64,000 nucleotides of DNA from Stenotrophomonas sp. WZN-1. Lineage in GTDB: Bacteria; Pseudomonadota; Gammaproteobacteria; Xanthomonadales; Xanthomonadaceae. Position numbers and translations under genes: made by a program. The notes beneath the pieces were generated by a model that saw only the letters and a list, made by a program, of their open reading frames with translations, was not told where the DNA came from and did not search any database. Location: contig NZ_CP021768.1 of the NCBI RefSeq assembly GCF_002192255.1, positions 3,428,001 to 3,492,000 of the forward strand, written 5' to 3'. Shown one piece after another: positions 60,581 through 64,000 of this stretch (its first letter is position 1; each line of letters starts with the position of its first letter).

Positions 60581-62185
60581 TCAGCTGCCCCCACCCAGCG
60601 GTTTCACCGCCTGCTTCTGCAGCGACAGCAGGCCCAGCAGCAGTGCCAGTGCCACGTAGGCGCCGGCGAACTGCCAGCTGATGATGCGTGCCAGCCCGTC
60701 CAGGTCCCACGGCAGGTAGATGCCACCGCGCGGATCCACCGAATGGATCAGGCCGAACAGGGTCAGACCCGCGGCAACCAGCAGGAAGCCGCAGGCACGG
60801 CGCAGGCGCCCATCGACCATCGCCGCCACCGCCGAAATCCACAGCATGGAGGTGATGATGAAGCCGTTGCCGAGGGTGAAGATCACCGCCAGCTCAGGCA
60901 GGCCGTGGCCGTCGAGCTTGGTCAGCAGCTGCGGCAGCTGGTCGGGCGCGATCCAGCCCGGCGCTTTGATCGCCAGCAGGTACGCCACTGACGGCAGGAA
61001 ACCGAACACCATCGCGCCGGTGTGGTGGCGCGGCGTTGCCTGGAAGGCCTGCGTGGTGATGTCGATGGCCACGTACACGATGATCGGTGCCAGCACCGCC
61101 AGCGGCAGCCACTGCACCAGCCCGGAGATGATGCCGAGCATGCCGCCGATGCCGACGAACAGGCCGGTCAGTAGCGTGTAGCCGCTGCGCGCGCCCATGT
61201 GCTTGTACGCCGGCTGGCCGATGTACGGTGTGGTCTGCGCCACGCCGCCGCAGACACCGGCCACCAGCGTGGCCACCGCTTCCACCAGCAGGATGTCGCG
61301 GGTGCGGTAGTCATCACCGGCCGCGCGCGCGCTTTCGGACACGTTGATGCCACCGACCACCATCAGCAGGCCGAACGGCAGCAGCAGCGGCAGGTAGGTC
61401 ATCGCAGTGGGCAGGCCGTCGAGGAAGCCCAGCGTCGGCAGCGGAAGCACCACCTGCGGCGGCACCCACTCCGGCACATGGAAGCCGGGTGCGCCCAGCC
61501 CGGCCAGGCCGAGGCCGTAATACAGCACGGTGCCGAACACGAAGGCCAGCAGCACGCCCGGGCCACGCACCGGCAGCTTGCCCTTGGCGATCAGCACGTA
61601 CAGCAGCAAACCGAGCGTAGTGAAGCCGACCAGCGGCGAACGCAGCGTTTCCAGCAGCGGCAGCAGGCCCATCAGCACCAGCGCGATACCCGCGATGGAA
61701 CCCAGCAGCGCGGCACGCGGCAGCGCGCGGGTAACCGCTTCGCCGAAGAACGACAGCACGAACTTGAGCACGCCCATGATGACCAGCGCGGCCATGCCCA
61801 GCTGCCAGGTGGCGATACCCGCCGCATGCGGGTCCATGCCATGCTGCTTGAAGGCGATGAAGGCCGGGCCGAGCACCAGCAACGCCATGCCGATGCTGGT
61901 CGGTGCATCCAGGCCCAGCGGCATGGCGGTGACATCGTCGCGGCCGGTACGCGCGGCCAGCCGGCGCGCCATCAGGGTGTACAGCAGGTTGCCGACCAGC
62001 ACGCCAAAGGCGGTGCCGGGGAACATGCGGCCGAACACCACATCTGCGGGGAACTGGAAGATCCCGACCAGGGCCATGGCGATGAAGCCGAGGATGGAGA
62101 GGTTGTCGACGACCAGGCCGAAGAAGCCGTTGAAGTCGCCGGCGACAAACCAGCGACGCGGTGCGGCGGAAGCGGGAGCGGACAT
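60581..62185 (-). CDS. NCS2-like permease
   Basis: A 534-aa membrane protein with about twelve to fourteen hydrophobic segments. 'FNGFFGLVVDNLSILGFIAMAL', 'SFFGEAVTRALPRAALLGSIAGIAL' and 'VAGVCGGVAQTTPYIGQPAYKHMGARSGYT' resemble xanthine/uracil/vitamin C permeases (NCS2/AzgA-like). The substrate is not clear from sequence. The start at 62185 is used; in-frame codons upstream lie in repeats. Confidence 0.65.
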   Translation of the reverse strand: MSAPASAAPRRWFVAGDFNGFFGLVVDNLSILGFIAMALVGIFQFPADVVFGRMFPGTAFGVLVGNLLYTLMARRLAARTGRDDVTAMPLGLDAPTSIGMALLVLGPAFIAFKQHGMDPHAAGIATWQLGMAALVIMGVLKFVLSFFGEAVTRALPRAALLGSIAGIALVLMGLLPLLETLRSPLVGFTTLGLLLYVLIAKGKLPVRGPGVLLAFVFGTVLYYGLGLAGLGAPGFHVPEWVPPQVVLPLPTLGFLDGLPTAMTYLPLLLPFGLLMVVGGINVSESARAAGDDYRTRDILLVEAVATLVAGVCGGVAQTTPYIGQPAYKHMGARSGYTLLTGLFVGIGGMLGIISGLVQWLPLAVLAPIIVYVAIDITTQAFQATPRHHTGAMVFGFLPSVAYLLAIKAPGWIAPDQLPQLLTKLDGHGLPELAVIFTLGNGFIITSMLWISAVAAMVDGRLRRACGFLLVAAGLTLFGLIHSVDPRGGIYLPWDLDGLARIISWQFAGAYVALALLLGLLSLQKQAVKPLGGGS

Positions 62186-62324
62186 GGAAGGGGCGGTGGG
62201 GGTGGGGACCGCCGATGGTAGGCCCAGCGGGGCCGGCGCGCCAATTCCGTCGTGGAATGATGGGTTCCAGCCAACGGCGGAGCCCCTCGTGGCTGGGTTG
62301 GTCGCGGACAGCGATTTCTGGGTT

Positions 62325-62432
62325 GGGCCGGTCGGGATGGGCTGCGCAGGACACGCCGTAAACCCATCCTTGGGGGCTCGATGGCGCCATCCATGGCGCC
62401 AACGGTCCTGCACAGCCCGTCCCGCCCGGCCC
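62325..62432. repeat. Composite palindromic intergenic element, copy 5
   Basis: 28-bp arms at 62325-62352 and 62405-62432 pair with three mismatches. The inner arm end, GGGCTGCGCAGGAC, is the second arm type shared with copy 2. The loop reads ACGCCGTAAACCCATCC and GGGGGCTCGATGGCGCC. It is one of four repeats in the 648-base gap between the permease and the poxB-like gene; no gene is seen there. Confidence 0.8.
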
Positions 62433-62502
62433 CTGACAGTTTGCTGCGCGCGGCGGCCACGGAAGAGAATCAAAAGATCAAAAGCAAAGGCAGGCGCTCG
62501 TT

Positions 62503-62619
62503 GTAGAGCCGAGCCCATGCTCGGCTGCTGTACGCGAAGCCTCTGAGCCGAGCATGGCTCGGCTCTACAGAAGATCATTTCGATCATTCTTGCGTTATCC
62601 ACGCATCGCGTGGATCTAC
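62503..62619. repeat. Inverted SMAG pair and a third SMAG copy
   Basis: GTAG-AGCCGAGC...GCTCGGCT at 62503-62525, its inverse with CTAC at 62545-62568, then ATCCACGC-ATC-GCGTGGAT with CTAC at 62597-62619. Confidence 0.8.
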
Positions 62620-62644
62620 CGGCAGATCGCGATGATCTGTCGAA

Positions 62645-62824
62645 GGCGGGGTGGATCCGGTTGCGGGGGCGTGAGCGCCATGGATGCGGCGACCGAGCTT
62701 ACATGGACGTACTTGCAGCGCCCCCCGCTACCGGACCCACCCCGCCCACTCACGGTAAACCAGCTTTTGACCTTGCTTCGGCGGTTGCCGTGGTTTCGGC
62801 GGGTGCAGGGCGCAGCCCTGCATC
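62645..62824. repeat. Composite palindromic intergenic element, copy 6, inverted
   Basis: Arms at 62645-62670 and 62720-62746 pair imperfectly. Read on the minus strand the loop is GCTGCAAGTACGTCCATG, as in copy 4. The GGTGCAGG/CCCTGCA end at about 62803-62822 corresponds to the outer hairpin of copies 1 and 4. Confidence 0.75.
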
Positions 62825-62833
62825 GACCAACCA

Positions 62834-64000
62834 CTACTTCTTCAGGAAGTTGTCCACCAGCAGATGCTTCACGTCGTCGAAGCGGCCATTCAACACCGCT
62901 TTGGCGGCATACAGCGCCGTACCGGCCACCTGCTTGGCCTCGATCTGCGGCGGCATCACCAGCTCGGCGCGGCTGGTATGCACGTCCAGCAACGCCGGAC
63001 CGCGCTGGGACAGGAAATCCTGCACCGCCTCCTCCAGATCCTCGCTGCGGGTAACCGTGCGGCCATGGAAGCCGATCACCTCGGCGAGGCGGCCGAAGTC
63101 CGGGTTCTTCAGGTCGGTGTAGTTGTCCAGCAAGCCTTCCACTTTCTGCTCCAGCTCGACGAAATTCAGCGAGCCGTTGTTGAACACCACCACCTTGATC
63201 GGCAGATTCTCCTGTACCGCCGTCAGCAGGTCGCCCAACAGCATTGCCAGACCGCCATCGCCGGACAGCGAGATCACCTGCCGGCCGGGGAACGCCTTCT
63301 GCAGGCCCAGCGCCTGCGGCATCGCGTTGGCCATCGTGCCGTGCAGCAAGCTGGTCAGCGTGCGGCGGCGGCCATTCACCCGGATATGCCGCAGCACCCA
63401 CACCATCGGCGAGCCGCCGTCGGCGGTGAACAGCGCATCGTCGCTGGCATGCTTCGACAGCAGCGCGGTCAGGTGCTGCGGATGGATCAATTCGCCTTCA
63501 CCCGGCTGTTCTTCCTTTTCGCGCTTGTTCAGTGCCTTGTCACGACGCTCGATGCATTCGTCCAGGAAGCTGCTGTCCTCGCGTGGCGGCAGCATCGGCA
63601 GCAAGGCGTCCAGCGTTGGTGCGACATCACCGACCACGCCCAGATTCACCGGATGGCGGCGGCCGAGGTGACTGCCATCGCGGTCGACCTGGATGATCGT
63701 GGCCTTGTCCGGGTAGAACTGGCCCCACGCGAAATCGGCACCGAGCAGCAGCAGCGTGTCGCACTCCATCAGCGTGTGGAAGCCGGATTCGATGCCGAAG
63801 ATGCCGGTCATGCCCATGTTGTACGGGTTGTCCGGCTCGACGAAATCCTTGGCGCGTGAGGTATGCGCGACCGGGGCCTGCAGGCGCCGGGCCAGTTCCA
63901 GCAGTTGCGCGTGCGCACCCTGGCAACCGGCACCGGCGTAGACACCAATGCGCTTGCCCTGCCCCAACAACTCGGCGATCCGCTGCAGTTCAGCGTCGGA
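62834..64000 (-). CDS. poxB: PoxB-like thiamine-diphosphate enzyme (pyruvate:quinone oxidoreductase type), N-terminus outside the window
   Basis: 388 codons of the C-terminal part are visible, reading in from the right edge. A middle domain ('GVYAGAGCQGAHAQLLELARRLQAP') and the C-terminal TPP-binding domain are present; 'SLSGDGGLAMLLGDLLTAVQENLPIKVVVFNN' is the GDG...N motif for Mg and thiamine diphosphate and is close to PoxB. The protein ends 'VDNFLKK'. It would decarboxylate pyruvate to acetate with electrons to quinone. Other TPP oxidases cannot be excluded from this part. Confidence 0.85.
   Translation of the reverse strand, partial: SDAELQRIAELLGQGKRIGVYAGAGCQGAHAQLLELARRLQAPVAHTSRAKDFVEPDNPYNMGMTGIFGIESGFHTLMECDTLLLLGADFAWGQFYPDKATIIQVDRDGSHLGRRHPVNLGVVGDVAPTLDALLPMLPPREDSSFLDECIERRDKALNKREKEEQPGEGELIHPQHLTALLSKHASDDALFTADGGSPMVWVLRHIRVNGRRRTLTSLLHGTMANAMPQALGLQKAFPGRQVISLSGDGGLAMLLGDLLTAVQENLPIKVVVFNNGSLNFVELEQKVEGLLDNYTDLKNPDFGRLAEVIGFHGRTVTRSEDLEEAVQDFLSQRGPALLDVHTSRAELVMPPQIEAKQVAGTALYAAKAVLNGRFDDVKHLLVDNFLKK

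Overview
The window looks like chromosomal DNA of the Stenotrophomonas maltophilia complex (Xanthomonadaceae). Coding sequence is strongly GC-rich. A class A beta-lactamase of the L2 type sits divergently from its LysR-type regulator ampR. The intergenic gaps carry many GTAG-headed short palindromes of the SMAG type described for S. maltophilia. A copL-copA-copB copper operon and a ybgC-tolQRAB-pal-cpoB-queE-queC block fit the same assignment.

Layout: 1-3.5 kb holds a truncated membrane protein, relA and a small exported protein. 3.5-10.7 kb holds hrpA, a Dps-like ferritin and recQ, with a 635-base repeat-filled gap between the last two. 10.8-14.1 kb is copLAB. 14.1-18.3 kb is mixed housekeeping: an acetyltransferase, a zinc-ribbon protein, a CPBP protease, a receiver-only regulator and two tandem esterases. 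18.4-21.8 kb is a compact phage-derived module: nested Rz/Rz1 spanins, endolysin, holin, a late-regulator-like gene and a Cro-like gene on the minus strand, divergent from a repressor-like gene and a small gene on the plus strand. No capsid, tail, packaging or integrase gene accompanies it. It ends beside a tRNA-Lys. 22-35.3 kb holds an exported protease, the queC/queE and Tol-Pal cluster, ruvB, kup, ruvA and ruvC. 35.3-44.6 kb holds yebC, a hydrolase, an acetyltransferase, an acidic-tail protein, aspS, a DUF3011 protein, a lipoprotein, an antiporter and L2/ampR. 44.6-64 kb holds an ABC-F ATPase, a TonB-dependent receptor, a Kef-type antiporter, metY, a two-component system with a MipA/OmpV porin, clpB, a DUF3014 protein, a glutathione transferase, an NCS2-like permease and a poxB-like gene cut by the window end.

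Several groups probably work together. Tol-Pal maintains the outer membrane, with YbgC and CpoB as accessory proteins. QueE and QueC act in preQ0 synthesis. RuvABC processes Holliday junctions. CopLAB handles copper. AmpR controls L2. The lysis module carries everything a phage uses to breach a Gram-negative envelope, together with its own switch.

The two least ordinary things are this orphan, operator-controlled lysis module and a family of six long palindromic intergenic elements. The palindromes share a loop sequence but carry two different kinds of arm. All function calls come from reading motifs; no database search was run.
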